Below are positions 43,423 to 55,240 of a DNA stretch of 64,000 bases, piece by piece. The DNA is from Cephalotrichum gorgonifer (lineage: Eukaryota > Ascomycota > Sordariomycetes > Microascales > Microascaceae), in the NCBI GenBank assembly GCA_900312665.1, contig ONZQ02000008.1, forward strand, positions 434,001 to 498,000, given 5' to 3'. Every line of letters starts with the position of its first letter. Position 1 is the first letter of the stretch. The notes under the pieces were generated by a model. That model was not told where the DNA came from and ran no database searches. It saw only the letters and a program-made list of their open reading frames with translations. Both the position numbers and the translations under genes were made by a program.

Positions 43423-45812
43423 ATGGCCTCCCAATCCAAGATCGCCCGCGACCAGACCGTCCGCGGCGTGATCTCCACACTCACGAAGCTCTACCTCTCC
43501 AACCGCACCCGCATCTCCCGCGCCGTCTGGATCACCCTCTTCGTCGCGCTTGCGAACCGAATCCGCCACGCCATATCCGAGCAGAAGGCCGCGTCCGAGC
43601 GCGATGCTGCCCAGCGCGCGGCCCGCAAGGCTACCGTCTCCCTTGGCGGCGCCTCCGAAGACGCGGACGATGCCGACGTCGCAGCGGCCGGCGGTAAGAA
43701 GCGGAGGAAGGTAGAGCTGAACCGCGAGTTCTTCCGCGCGCTGCTGCGGTTGCTGCGGATCGTGATCCCCGGGTGGAGGAGCAAGGAGGCGAGGCTGCTG
43801 ATCAGCCATAGCTTCTTCCTGGTGGTAAGGACGCTGATCAGCGTCAAGGTCGCGAGCATGGACGGCGCGATCGTGAAGAGTCTCGTGAAGGGGAACGGGA
43901 GGGAGTTCCTGATTAGCATTGTGTGGTGGATGGTCATTGCCGTCCCGGCGACGTTCACGAACTCGATGGTAAGTTTTGATTGCTGTGATGAAGATGTATT
44001 CCAGGGGCAAAGGTACTAATTCGTGTCTGGGTCACAGCTGTCATATCACCAAGCTGAGCTGTCGCTCAAGTATCGCACGAGACTTACGCAGTATATCCAC
44101 GACAAATACCTCTCGCAGCTGACCTTCTACGGGCTGTCTGCTCTCGATGACCGGATAAAAAACCCCGACCAGCTCATTGCTGTGGACGTGGCCAAGTTCT
44201 CAAACAGCCTGGCTGAGCTGTACAGCAACTTGGCGAAACCTCTCCTCGATATGGTAAAAATACCGCCGCGAACTCTTTTCCTACTTTCACAATGTTCTTT
44301 TGTTTTTACTAATACACCATAGACCATTTACACTTACTCGCTGTCCCGGAGCGTTGGAGGCGAGGGCGTCGTCCTGATGACGCTCCTGGTACAGCTCTCG
44401 GCAAACGTGATGAGGGCGCTGACGCCGCCCTTCGGCAAGTACGTCGCCGACGAGGCCAGGCTCGAGGGCGAGTTCCGCTTCCAGCACTCGAGGCTGATCG
44501 ACTACGGCGAGGAGGTGGCCCTCTACGCGGGCCACGACATCGAGAAGGACACGCTCGACAAGGGCTACTTCACGCTCATCAAGCACGTCAACCACATACT
44601 CCGGCGGCGCTTCTACCACGGCTTCATGGAGGACTTCGTCATCAAGTACGTCTGGGGCGCGCTGGGCCTCCTGCTGTGCAGCGCGCCGGTGTTCGTCAAG
44701 CTGCCGGGCGAGGTGGCCATGAACATGGGCGACAGGACGGAGAGCTTCGTGACGAACAGGCGGATGCTTCTGTCCGCGTCGGACGCCTTCGGGCGCATGA
44801 TGTTCTCGTACAGGGAGATCATGGAGCTCGCGGGCTATACGTCGCGCGTCGCGTCCCTGCTGGACGTCATGGACGACATCCAGGGCGGGCACTTTGAGAA
44901 GAAGCTCGTGTCTAGTTCGGGGACGGAGGACAACGAGCAGGTGCTCAAGGGGCGGGGAACCGTGGTGGAGAGCAAGGACATCAAGTTCATCAACGTGTAA
45001 GTTTTTCGTCTCTAAGCCTCCCTACCGCTTCAACTCGACCCTATAGGCCCAGTCTCTCTCAAGCAACATGTTCACTAACATTGCCTAGGCCCATCGTCTC
45101 TCCCAACGGCGACGTCCTCGTCAGGGCTCTCTCCTTCTCCCTCAAGCAGGGAGAGCACCTCCTCGTCATCGGCCCCAACGGGTGCGGCAAGTCGTCGCTC
45201 TTCCGCATCCTGGGCGGCCTCTGGCCCGTCTACGGAGGCACCGTGCACAAGCCGCCCTTCTCGGACATCTTCTACATCCCGCAGCGGCCCTACCTCAGCC
45301 GCGGGTCCCTGCGCCAGCAGATCATCTACCCGGACAGCCTGCGCGCGATGCGGGCCAAGGGCGTCACGGACGAGGACCTCCTCGACATCCTGAAGTCGCT
45401 GTCGCTGGAGCACCTCGTGGAGCTGTACGACGAGGGGTGGGACGCCGAGGCGGAGTGGCGGGACGTGCTCTCGGGCGGCCTGCAGCAGCGCGTGGCGATG
45501 GCGCGCCTCTTCTACCACAAGCCCCGGTACGCGATCCTGGACGAGTGCACGTCGAGCGTCACGCTCGACGTGGAGAAGGCGATGTACGACGGGGCGAAGG
45601 CGCTGGACATTTCTCTCATGACGGTCAGCCACAGGAGGAGCCTGTGGAAGTATCACGGGTGGATACTGCAGTTTGACGGGCAGGGGAAGTACGTCTTCAC
45701 GAGGCTGGACGCGGAGAGGAGGTTGAAGCTGGAGGACGAGAAGGAGGAGCTGGAGGTTAAGCTGAGGGGGGTTCCGGAGCTGGAGAGGAGGATGGCGGAG
45801 TTGGAGGAGTAG
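43423..45812 (+). CDS. Peroxisomal ABC half-transporter, subfamily D (PXA1/PXA2, ALDP-like)
   Basis: Imports long-chain acyl-CoA into peroxisomes as a dimer of half-transporters. Four exons, 43423-43968, 44038-44253, 44323-44996 and 45089-45812, give 719 residues. The membrane domain has the ABCD hallmarks LSYHQAELSLKYRTRLTQYIHDKYL (the EAA-like loop region), FYGLSALDDRIKNPDQLIAVDVAKFSNSLAELYSNLAKPLLD and RRFYHGFMEDFVIKYVWG. The ATPase domain has Walker A GPNGCGKSS (507-515), signature LSGGLQQRVAMARL, Walker B YAILDECTSS and the switch SHRRSLWKYH. After it comes a coiled-coil tail (DEKEELEVKLRGVPELERR). Both Pxa1 and Pxa2 are possible, so no symbol is given. Confidence 0.93.
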
Positions 45813-47098
45813 ATTACTGTTTTTTCTTTCGCGAGGAGGGGGAGGGGGAGGGGGTAGTTTCCTTCTTGGAGGGCGTGGTTCCGTTGTTCTAGGCCGTCTT
45901 ATATTGTTTAGAGGAGGCAAGGAGCGATGCCAAACGTGGCGGCGGCAGGTCGTGCGCCACCCGCGGTATAAATCTTATTCCCCTACAATAAAAGCCAACT
46001 GATGTACTCGTTGGCTGTATATATCATAGCAAGGGCAGCTTTCGGCTAAGCGCCAGGGGAGAGTTTATACGTGGAGATTCCAGGCTATCGGAGCATACTT
46101 TAACCTTTGCGATCTCGTGCACCGTAGCTCATTGGCATCGGGGCGTGTTTTTATATCCAGGGGTACTCACTCCGGGCATCTCCTCCACCTTTCCATCTCG
46201 GAGATCCTGCATACACCACCATCAGCAACCTTTTGCAGCACAACTCATTGCAGCGTCCTTTCCCGCCTATTCCCTTTTTCCGTCGTCTATTGGCCGGTGT
46301 TAGACCACCCGCTCCTTCCGCACCCTCGTTGCCTTGCATTACATTCTTTTTCGACCGGTTTGGAGACATATGGGGAGAGTCGGCCACGTCAGAATGCGTG
46401 TAAGTGGCTAGTCCTGTGGTGTGGGGCGGTGGGTATCAAACCTCATGCCTGAACTGACCTGGAGGGTTACTGCTGGTTAAGATGGAAAGAAAAAGAGATG
46501 AAGAGATCAGACTGAGGGTCGGGTAGGTAGCTGTGAAATTAAAATGTTTTTGAAGCCTCGGTGTTGGGTGTTGGGGATTTGGTTCGCACTGGAGATAATG
46601 TTTTGAGATTCAAATACGTTCTATTCAGTGACTTACGAGGGCTCCTTCCTTTTCAGTTTAAAAGGGCATTTATTCACTTGTACGCTTATACTACTGCAAC
46701 AAGCACATGCAGGGCATGTGATGCGGGTGGATTCCATAGCATACATGTAGGTATTTGCTGCCCGAACATCATCCCTCCTTCCTTTCTTACTTTGTATCCA
46801 ACATCAAACACTGCTGTTCTATACTTGTCCGAATATTATTAACACCTTCTCTCACCACCCACCGCATTCGTGTTCCTAGCACTACTGTGCGTGCAAACCC
46901 GAAACCGACCCCCAAACCCAAACGATCAACTTGAACTCGACTCGACGTACGGCCTATCACATAAATACTTCTTGTCAGGCCAAGCAAGTCAGGCTGGATC
47001 CACCTAGATGAGCGAGCTGAAGACAAAGACAGCTCACCCTGTCCTGGACATAGGATCTCCAGGGAAATCTGTTGTGCTGTTGCCCTCTCACACCTCCT
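45813..47098. other. Intergenic, 1.29 kb
   Basis: No gene supported. Near 46123 the plus strand reads TAGCTCATTGG, similar to a tRNA A box, but no acceptor stem or B box fits behind it. CACTTGTACG is at 46676-46685. The short frames lack motifs. Confidence 0.6.
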
Positions 47099-49227
47099 AT
47101 GGACACAGCTTTAGAAAGTAGGGGCATTTCAAAGGCTCATTATGCCCCGTTCAATCCCTACATTCTTGAGTCTCCAGCTGGTACCATCCCCACATCCGGA
47201 GGTCAACAGGCCAGACTGAATGGCAGAGATGTGAAGCATTCACATTCTCCCAGTACACTAAAGGCGGGCACCGCTATCCCCAAGTCGACAAACTGCCAGC
47301 TCAAGCCAGGGTACAGACCTTTTAATACTGCTCTCCTGTATGAGTTCTATCTAGCCACTGCAGCTCCTAGAGACCCCATCCCTGCAGGGGCTACCGTTTC
47401 CAGCTTGAACCCAGAGCCCTCTGTTAGTGAGCATTTGTTCACGCCTGAGCCTCCGCCCATATCAGATAGATCTCATGGTGACTCTGAGGTAAAGTTACCT
47501 AATGCCCCAGCCGACCAAGATGGAGACCTACGGTCAATCGATGGACAAGACTCCAGCTCGAAGACTTTTGGTACAGCTCAACCCAGGCACCCAGACCAGC
47601 AGGACACGAATCCCTTCCGAAGGGCTCGTCTCAATCTTGACTCTCCCGCAAGTCATACACCAGACGATGACGCTATTAGTCTTTTCAAGAAGGCTCGTCC
47701 GTTTGCCGCCACTCCCCAAGACCAATTCGCCGCAGCCATTGAAGGCTCAATTCCGAAACCGCGAGCGGAGGTGGACCGTGAGGACTATGGGTAAGTTCTG
47801 ACCTGCTGCATCCAACTACGTTACGCGGAATATTTTAGACCGGCAACCTAGTATCTTGGTCCTCAGATACCCATGAAACAGCAGCTCCCAAGCTTACCGT
47901 CATAGTTTCCTTGCTTCCAGTTTAGACCAGGCGGGTGAAGCCGTCGATATCGCCGTCTCCCAGCCCCAGGTATCAGCAGAGAACAATAGTGATCGAGAGT
48001 GTATCATCTGCGCCGATACCAAGCCGCCTCTTGACTTCCCCCAGACTTCAGTCACGGCCACTTGCAATCACCCCCCGGAAGCCTGTCTTGAATGCATGAG
48101 AATGTCAATTAAGACGGACCTGGACACGAAGATCTGGACTGAGATTCAATGTCCCGAGTGCCCCGCAACTCTGGAATACGCCGACGTCCAGCAATACGCC
48201 GACGAGGAAACCTTCTCAAGGTAGGTCACGTCGTACCACCTTACATTATCTCTTAGTGTCTCCATGCCTAACCAGGCGAGTCAGGTTTGAGGAGTTGGTC
48301 TTGAGAGCCGCCATGTCCCAGGCCGAGAACTTTGTTTGGTGCACCGCCGGCTGCGGGTCTGGACAGATCCACGAGTCGAGCACCCGGCACCCGATCGTCA
48401 CCTGCCTCCACTGCGGCCATCGATCCTGCTTCCAGCACGGCGTGGCCTGGCACGAGGCCCTCACCTGCAAGGAGTACGACCGACTGCTCGCCGACCCCGA
48501 GAATTTCAGGTCGCGCTGGGAGAATGACGACGCGTCCGAGGTCCACCAGCGCCACCAGGTCGACGCCGATGGCGCGGTCGCGCGGGGTCTGGTCGCGGGC
48601 GAGGAGACGGCGCGTTGGCGGCGGCACTTTAAGAGGAAGCAGGCTGAGGACAGGAGGAGGTTGGAGGCTGCGGCGGCGAGGGCGAGGGAGGCGGCTATCA
48701 AGAGGAAGAAGGACGAGGAGAGGACGGCGATGACGATTGGGCGCACTACGAAGGCCTGTCCGGGGTGCGGGTCGTCCATTGAGAAGAAGGGGGGATGGTA
48801 AGTGGCCCTTCCCCGAGGCAGTTGGATACTTTGGCTAACCTTCTTCGTAGCTCCCACATGACATGTGAGTAGATAGTCTACTCGTTTGATCCTGCAGTGT
48901 TTTCACATTCGTCTTTTACTGGTTGAATTCTTTCTCTCTTTCCCTCCACATTTCCAGTTCCCCCCCCCCTTTTTTTTTTCGCAGCAACCATCAGCCCCCT
49001 TTCTTTTTCCCGGGCGATCCTGCCCCGTTTCTCGTCACCATCATCGGTCCCCCCATTTCCTTTGAGAGCACGATACTAAGGGAACAATAGGCACCAAATG
49101 CAATTATGAGTTCTGCTACAAATGTGGGGCAGATTACCGGGAGATCCTGGCGGGGGATAACTCTTTGCACAGGAAGACCTGCCGATTCCACCCGGATAAC
49201 CTCGATCGAGTCGCTGGTCGGTCTTGA
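47099..49227 (+). CDS. RBR-type E3 ubiquitin ligase (RING1-IBR-RING2)
   Basis: Transfers ubiquitin through a RING2 cysteine thioester. Five exons, 47099-47790, 47921-48220, 48276-48797, 48851-48864 (14 nt) and 49091-49227, give 554 residues. The N-terminal 235 residues are Pro/Ser-rich and disordered. RING1 is CIICADTKPP...CNHPPEACLECM...CPECPATLEY. The IBR has FVWCTAGCGSG and CLHCGHRSCFQHG. A long charged helix (FKRKQAEDRRRLEAAAARAREAA) separates it from RING2 (KACPGCGSSIEKKGG-CSHMTCGTKC...FCYKCGADY). The catalytic Cys is the one split between exons 3 and 4 (GG-C-SHMTC). The 226-nt fourth intron contains a long C/T run before a possible decoy AG. Confidence 0.9.
48851..48864 (+). other. 14-nt microexon of the RBR ligase gene
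   Basis: The sequence between CGTAG| and |GTGAGT encodes the end of the catalytic Cys codon plus S-H-M-T and one base of the next Cys. Frame and zinc ligands on both sides require it. Skipping it would remove the catalytic cysteine context and shift the frame. Confidence 0.85.
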
Positions 49228-50049
49228 GGCAGGGGAAGGGGAGGCGAGACGCGAACGTGCCCCATATTCAGGTGGGGAAGAGTTCACGGGGGAGTAGTGT
49301 TAGGATATGATATGACCTTAGGTCCTTTGGACTTTTCTTCCTGGGGCCGGTTCTATTAGTTTGTCCCTTACAGCAGTAGAGTAGTTAGTCGGTTATTGGT
49401 CTCCAGTCTATTCACCCAAATGGGGCTTTCGCTGCCCGACATAACTAACACAAATGACCCCGCAGTAGAGCGAGTCGAGGAAAATCGGGGATACGGCGAG
49501 CAGAGCCAGACCGCTTCTATCCCACTTACATCGCACTTACATGACACAACAAACGCCAACATCTCTCCTGCGAGTCCCCACTCAGCGCGCCCTTGACGAG
49601 CTGCCACGTTTACCGCCCCCGCCCGCCTCTACAAGGTGTATTAGGTATGGTTCTACCACTAGACACTTAGGTTACCTCTTAGTTTTCGCCCTATTTTATA
49701 GCACCTATTAGGCCTTGGGTCTGAAAACGGGCCTGCTGGCGGGGAGCAGGGGACCAGGAGACTTCGTCTTGACCGGTGTCGAAGCCGCGCCCCTCCCACT
49801 CGGTTATAGGGCGTCTGGCCCATTTATTATCCATGTCTAACATGCTCCTGAAATGCTATTTTACCACCTCCCCCGTATGCCTCTGAACCTGTTAGCAAAC
49901 CAGGCCTGGTTCTCTCTACACCCCTATCTGCAGACCTTACCACCAGCTAACTAACACTGTAATACTTCTCACCCTCGCAAACCTAATATCACTAACACGC
50001 TCCCCCACCACCCATCTCGACCGGCCACTGGTCCTAAGCTTCAGAGGAC
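49228..50049. other. Intergenic, 0.82 kb
   Basis: 3' flank of the RBR gene and 5' flank of the Hsp70-like gene. Pyrimidine-rich near 49940-50010. No gene supported. Confidence 0.65.
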
Positions 50050-52147
50050 ATGGACTCTAAGGAGCTTCCAATTTCCAGGAACAAGATCATTGCCGGGATC
50101 GACCTCGGCAGCACATACTCCGGTCTCGCCTGGGCCGAGACACGGCGGCCCGATCGCCTGGAGACGGTCACGACGTGGCCCGCCAGCAACCCAGCACGCG
50201 ATGCCGAGTTCGAGGCCAAAGTTCCAACGAGGCTGGAGTACGTCGGAGAGGAGGTGCTATGGGGATTCGGTGCACCCGTCACCACTCTTCCAGGGGATGT
50301 CATGGACTGGTTTAAGCTGTACGTTTCCCCTCCTCTCCCCTAGACAGACAAAGATGGGCGTTTGCGCAATTCACGTCTTACATCCAGCGGCGAATACGCA
50401 GCGACCTCGATCCATCCCTCCAGTCCATGATACGAGCATTCGCAAAGGGATCCGGGGACCACGACGTCGGGACCCTCATGACAGACTACCTCTCCGCTCT
50501 CATCCGCCATCTCACGTCTACCCTCCGCCAGAGGCTCGGCGCCCAGGTCCTATCTTCTACGCCCCTCGAGTACGTCATCACCGTCCCCGCCCTCTGGAGC
50601 GACGACGCAAAGGCTAGGACGCTCCAGGCGTGCCGAGACGCATCGGGATCCTCGGCCGTGGACTTGATCTCCGAGTCCGAGGCGGCAGCCATCAGCGCGC
50701 TCCGCGAGCTGGGTCCGCAGAGTCGGGGTCTAGGTGTTGGCGACACGGTCATGGTGGTCGACGCCGGGGGCGCGACGGCCGATGTGATATCTTACGTCAT
50801 CGGGGGTTTGGATGGACCTACACCGGAGGTTACGGAGCCGGGGCCTGCGGCGGGGGCGCTCTGCGGGTCTGGGTTCCTGGACCTGCGGTTCACGAGGTAT
50901 ATGAGGGCGAGACTGGGGGGCGAGAAGGGGTTTGATGACGAAGTTCTCGCGGGGGCGGTGGAGCACTTTGAGAAGAAGGTAGTCCTCTATGATCCGTCCT
51001 CCCCCTTCCCCCCGTCACAACCACAGCCAGAGCCACAAGCACAGACAGTCGCGCTTCTAGGCGCGAGATACGAGAAAGGAAGCGTAGCGCATGTCCCGCA
51101 TACTAAAACATACAGATAAAACGCCAATTCACAATCCACGCTCCGCCGGCAACGACATACCCCGTCCCCGTCCCCGACCTCGCAGACAACGACGACCTCT
51201 CCGTATCCGACGGGCACTACGCCCTCCAGTTTCTGGACCTAGTCGCCATCTTCGAGCCGGTGATCCTCGAGACAACGAAGCTGGCTACCGAATACATCTC
51301 CTCCCTCCCTCGGCCTCCCAAGGCCGTCCTCCTAGTCGGGGGATTCGGCGAGTCGGACTACCTCCGGGAGAGGCTGCAGATCGCGCTAGGAGACGTGGAA
51401 GTCATGCGGCCCACTAATTCGTGGCAGGCTGTTGTTCAGGGGGCCGTTATGAAGGGGCTCGCGACGGCGGAGGGGAGCGGGTCTCGGGAAGTGGAGGCGG
51501 GGGTGGGGGGCCGGGACCAGGACCGGGTGGAGCGGAGACACTACGGGACGGTGTGGAGGGTGAGATACGACGGAGCCGCCCACGCTTCTCTCCGCGGGGA
51601 GAGGTACTGGTGCGGGCTCGACGGGTGCTATAAAGTGCCCGTGATGAAATGGTTCCCAAAACGAGTGAGTCCCCCTCTCTCCTATAGAGTATAGGGTAAA
51701 AAGTTGAAGGGGGGTGAGTATCCAAAGACTGAGCAGAGACAGACAACCCCGGCCGGCGCGCCCCTCGAGACAATCTTCCTATGGACCGGCCCCGTCTCTA
51801 AGGGCCGCGTCCGGACTATCAAGATAGACATCTATACTCGGGCAGCAGAAGGTCCGGGGCCGCTGTCGCGGGACCCGTCGGTAGAGCTGCTCTGCCGCGT
51901 GGAGGCGGATCTGAGCGGCGTTCCCGAGTCACAGTTGCGGAGGAGGAAGGGGCTCGATGGCCGGTGGTATTACTATTTGCAGTGCGAGATCGAGGGGGCT
52001 GATAACATCTCTGGCGAGACGATTTATACGCTGAAATATAATGGTGGGTGAATCCATCACCGGGTTGGATTGTAAATTGGGACCTGCGGAGCTGACTAGT
52101 TGTGGTTAGGTAGGAGATATAAGACTCTCACAGAGAAAGATATCTAA
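50050..52147 (+). CDS. Hsp70-like ATPase of the fungal HSPA12-like group
   Basis: Actin/Hsp70-fold protein without a canonical chaperone C-terminus. Five exons, 50050-50318, 50402-50978, 51116-51664, 51695-52043 and 52110-52147, give 593 residues. Nucleotide motifs are IIAGIDLGSTYSGLAW (phosphate 1, 16-22), TPLEYVITVPALWSDDAK, LISESEAAAISAL, MVVDAGGATADVISY (phosphate 2) and KAVLLVGGFGESDYLRERL (adenosine). The C-terminus replaces the SBD/lid with an unrelated domain (KKLKGGEYPKTEQ, VSKGRVRTIKIDIY, GRWYYYLQCEIEGAD). The intron 1 acceptor was chosen at 50401 because a nearer AG gives a 29-nt intron and breaks the WFKLDLDP motif. Many filamentous ascomycetes carry several such genes, often variable between strains; function is unknown. 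Confidence 0.86.
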
Positions 52148-52331
52148 TAGAAAAGGCGACAGGACTTCGAGTTGCGAAGGGGAAAGGGGCCTGGAATGCT
52201 GGCTGCAGAATGTTGTTGCTATTTTAACACGCCTTTTGCGGGATTCATACTGTGCAACCTAGAGCGGGAAAAGGTATTCCGTCTTATTATCGACCTTGCC
52301 CTTAGAAAATGCCAATACAAGTTGGCTCAAC

Positions 52332-53998
52332 ATGGGTAAGGACCTCGTCTTTATCACCCTCTCGCACCCCGATGACGCCAAGTCCAAATCGACTCGGCGA
52401 TGTATACGCAAACGCGTGATGCGCGAGATCGGCCGGTCGCGCCGCACTCGCCCAAGCCCTCCGCCCACCTGGGACCTCTCTTCGCTATTAGTCCACGGGC
52501 CTTTGCAGGTACCCGTGCCGGATGGGCGTGAAGCTATCCCCCGGTGTCCAGATCCGTCTAATGCCAGGTACTATCCCATCGCGCTGGGGTCGCGCGGGCT
52601 ACAGCTTGTTCAATTCAGTAAGCGTCTATTATCTCCGCGTCACCCAACCGCCCTCCTCATGCTCCCCATCTCCCCTGAAGAAGAAGAAAGAAGGCAGAGT
52701 ACTCAAACGAATTACTCTCAAGTGACAACCGAGGCTGAATCAGTCTACCGGCCCTTTCGCGCGATCTGGTTCTCCATGGGCATGACCGATCCCAGCGCCT
52801 TCACGCTGTGTCTCGCCAACGCGGCCATGTTCTGGCACCAGGCCACTCAGCCCGACTCGTTCGAGTACGCCAAGAGCACCGAGTGCCTGACTTATTACGG
52901 CCACTGCGTGGCGCAGACTACCCGGAGGTTGGGCGACGCGGACGACTGTGTGAGTGAGGGGATCATAACCACGATCCTCGGGATGATATGCCATGACGTG
53001 AGTTCCTGTTAGTGATGACAACGAAGAAAGTGTTGCTTTGATTTTCTGATACTGTTCGCAAACAGATGTATGTCGGAACATGGGAGAGATGGCACATTCA
53101 TACCTCAGGATTACGGCGAGTAATCTTCCTGCGAGGAGGGTACGATGGCCTTAGTCTGAATACGCGCCTCTTTCTCCTGTGGTCGGTTATTCCTCAGTTC
53201 CAGCTCAGTGTACTGCGTTATTAACATTCCCCCAGGTTCGATGCCCAAGGGTGTGTTGTGTGGGACTGTCATCCCAAGCTTCCAGAGTGTGCGTCGGAAG
53301 ACACAGACCGCAGTGAAAACGCCAAGCAATCCTCGCCAGTCGTTGACGCTCTTATAAAGAGCCCAATCATTGACTTCAGAGACATCGGCGTCGCCCTCTG
53401 GGAAGTTAGCTCCGTGGCCGCCTTCTTAAATTCCAACGCGAGCCAGCCAACTTTCTTCTGGCGACGGGAAAACAGCACCGCGGCCATGGAGCTGCTGATG
53501 CCGGCGACTCGCACACTCCTCTCGATGTCGAGGCCTTCAGGACCCATGACCGTGCTCGGCAGGGCTAGGGAAGCCGTTCGCCTGGCGCTGCTGATACTCC
53601 TCGCTGCGGCCAAGAGAGACGTGTTCCTCTTCTCGTCGGATGAGATGGCGCCCTTGCTCGGGAAGTTTGCGAGCTTAATCCGCCAGAGCTGCAGCCGCCG
53701 GCCCATGTCCGAACCCGATTCTACGTACTCTGCTTGTACGAACCTCTGGCTGTGGGCTCTTACTACCGTCTCCATAAGCTGTTGGTCTGAAATGCAGATA
53801 CAGAGGCACGACGGTCTGTATCTTGACAAGATCTGTCAATTAATGACGTTGCTAGGGATCCAAACCGGGAGGGAGGTGATACACGAGGCGAAATCCACAC
53901 TCTGGATCGATGAATCGCTGCGGCCGGGAAACGTAGTTGAGAATTTCATCTCGGCGCTGAACGAAAGATACCTCTATTATACAACACAAAGCGCCTAA
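52332..53998 (+). CDS. Fungal transcription-factor-like protein (no Zn2Cys6 domain seen)
   Basis: Exons 52332-52617, 52744-52997, 53066-53181 and 53236-53998 give 472 residues. The start DLVFITLSHPDDAKSKSTRRCIRKRVMREIGR is the N-terminal pattern common in a large Pezizomycotina family annotated as fungal-specific transcription factor-like. The rest (YRPFRAIWFSMGMTDPSAFTLCLANAAMFWH, TILGMICHDMYVGTWERWHIHTSGLRRVIFLRGGY) resembles the middle homology region of Zn-cluster regulators. No Cys6 DNA-binding cluster is present, which is usual for this family. Intron 1 (52618-52743) is 126 nt, stop-free and in frame, so a retained form (514 residues) is possible. Intron 3 has a weak donor (GTCGGT). The gene is convergent with the SDR, with 35 bases between stops. 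Confidence 0.78.
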
Positions 53999-54033
53999 TA
54001 CGCAAAGAAAGCCAATACCCTCAAAACAACCGT

Positions 54034-55240
54034 CTATAGCTGCCCGCCAGTTATTCCCCCGCTGACGGAAATACACTGCCCGGAGATCCACTGGCTCCTC
54101 TCCGAGCACAGCAGCAGCACGGCGTTCGCAACGTCCTCCACCGTCCCGACACGCTCCTCCACTCGCGTCATCGGGACAAGGGCCGAGTGCACCACCGCGG
54201 CTACCTGTGGCGGTACGCCATCTGTATCGACCGGGCCGGGCGCCACGGTGTTGATGGTTATTCCGCCATGGCCACGTCCGAGCTAAAGGTATACCGATGA
54301 GTTGTCAGATCGTGGTTCCCCAGGCGCCATCATCCTTTCTCCGCCAGTGCGTTTCAAATCATACCTCGTACGCCATGGAGAACGTCAGCGCGTCCATGGC
54401 CGCCTTGGAAGCACCGTACAAGGCCGTCCCGCGCGGGCCCAGCCTGGAGGCCACGGAGCCGATGTTGATGACCCGGCTGTTCCGGGGCATGTACGGCACT
54501 GCAGCCTGCATCATCAGCAGCGGCCCGAACACGTTGACGGCGAACGTCTCCTGCATGTCCTGCAGAGACGCCTGCAGAGCGGGTCCCCCCGAGCCGCCCG
54601 CGGCGTTGTTGACTAACACGTGGTGAATCCCGTTAGCGAGACTCCCCGTGCCCTCATTTAGNNNNNNNNNNNNNNNNNNNNNNNNNNNNNNNNNNNNNNN
54701 NNNNNNNNNNNNNNNNNNNNNNNNNNNNNNNNNNNNNNNNNNNNNNNNNNNNNNNNNNNNNNNNNNNNNNNNNNNNNNNNNNNNNNNNNNNNNNNNNNNN
54801 NNNNNNNNNNNNNNNNNNNNNNNNNNNNNNNNNNNNNNNNNNNNNNNNNNCCCCCCCACCCCCCCCCTTTTTTTCCCAAAGCCAAGTTTACGGGCGATGA
54901 GCTTTCCCTTACCTAGGATGTTAATCTTGCCCCCGAACTCGGATACCGCCGCGTCAACTAGTTTCCGCACTCCGTCCGGGGTCGAGATGTCGGCCCGCAC
55001 GACAATGGCTGATCCGCCCTCGTCCGTGATCTTCTCGACCACGGCGGCTGCCTGGGCGGCCGTCGAGGGCGAGACGTGGTTGATCACGACGGAGGCGCCG
55101 TGCCGGGCGAGCAGGGAGGCTATGCCGGCGCCAATGCCTCTGGTCTTTCCCGAGCCGGTGACGATGGCGACTTGGCCCTTAAGGGAAAGTGTAGAAGAAG
55201 AAGAAGAAGAAGAAGAAGAAGAAGAAGAAGAAGAAGACAT
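54034..55240 (-). CDS. Short-chain dehydrogenase/reductase (classical SDR)
   Basis: NAD(P)-dependent oxidoreductase. Three exons, 55240-54913, 54612-54365 and 54282-54034, close to 274 residues, the usual classical SDR size. After M a run of 15 Ser is encoded by a GAA/TTC-type microsatellite. The Rossmann motif is VAIVTGSGKTRGIGAGIA (TGxxxGIG), with VVRADIS, then LVNNAAGG (NNAG-like) formed over intron 1. The catalytic Ser is in INIGSVASR, and YGASKAA supplies Tyr-x3-Lys. VAPGPVDTD and ISGQCISVSGG follow at the end. The assembly gap 54661-54850 lies wholly inside intron 1 (54613-54912), so the coding sequence is complete. Substrate unknown. Confidence 0.93.
54661..54850. other. Assembly gap (190 N)
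   Basis: The N run sits in intron 1 of the SDR gene and is followed directly by C-rich and T homopolymers (CCCCCCC-A-C9-T7 or similar), which probably caused the break. True intron size is unknown. Confidence 0.98.
55194..55237. repeat. GAA/TTC trinucleotide microsatellite in coding DNA
   Basis: About 15 uninterrupted triplets encode the N-terminal poly-Ser of the SDR on the minus strand. The length is likely polymorphic. Confidence 0.95.

Noticed and set aside
46111..46175. tRNA-like start with an A-box match (TAGCTCATTGG)
   Set aside because: No pairing acceptor stem, anticodon arm or B box follows at the right distance.
50319..50347. 29-nt intron in the Hsp70-like gene
   Set aside because: Too short for a spliceosomal intron; an acceptor at 50401 keeps frame and gives the expected WFKLDLDP motif.
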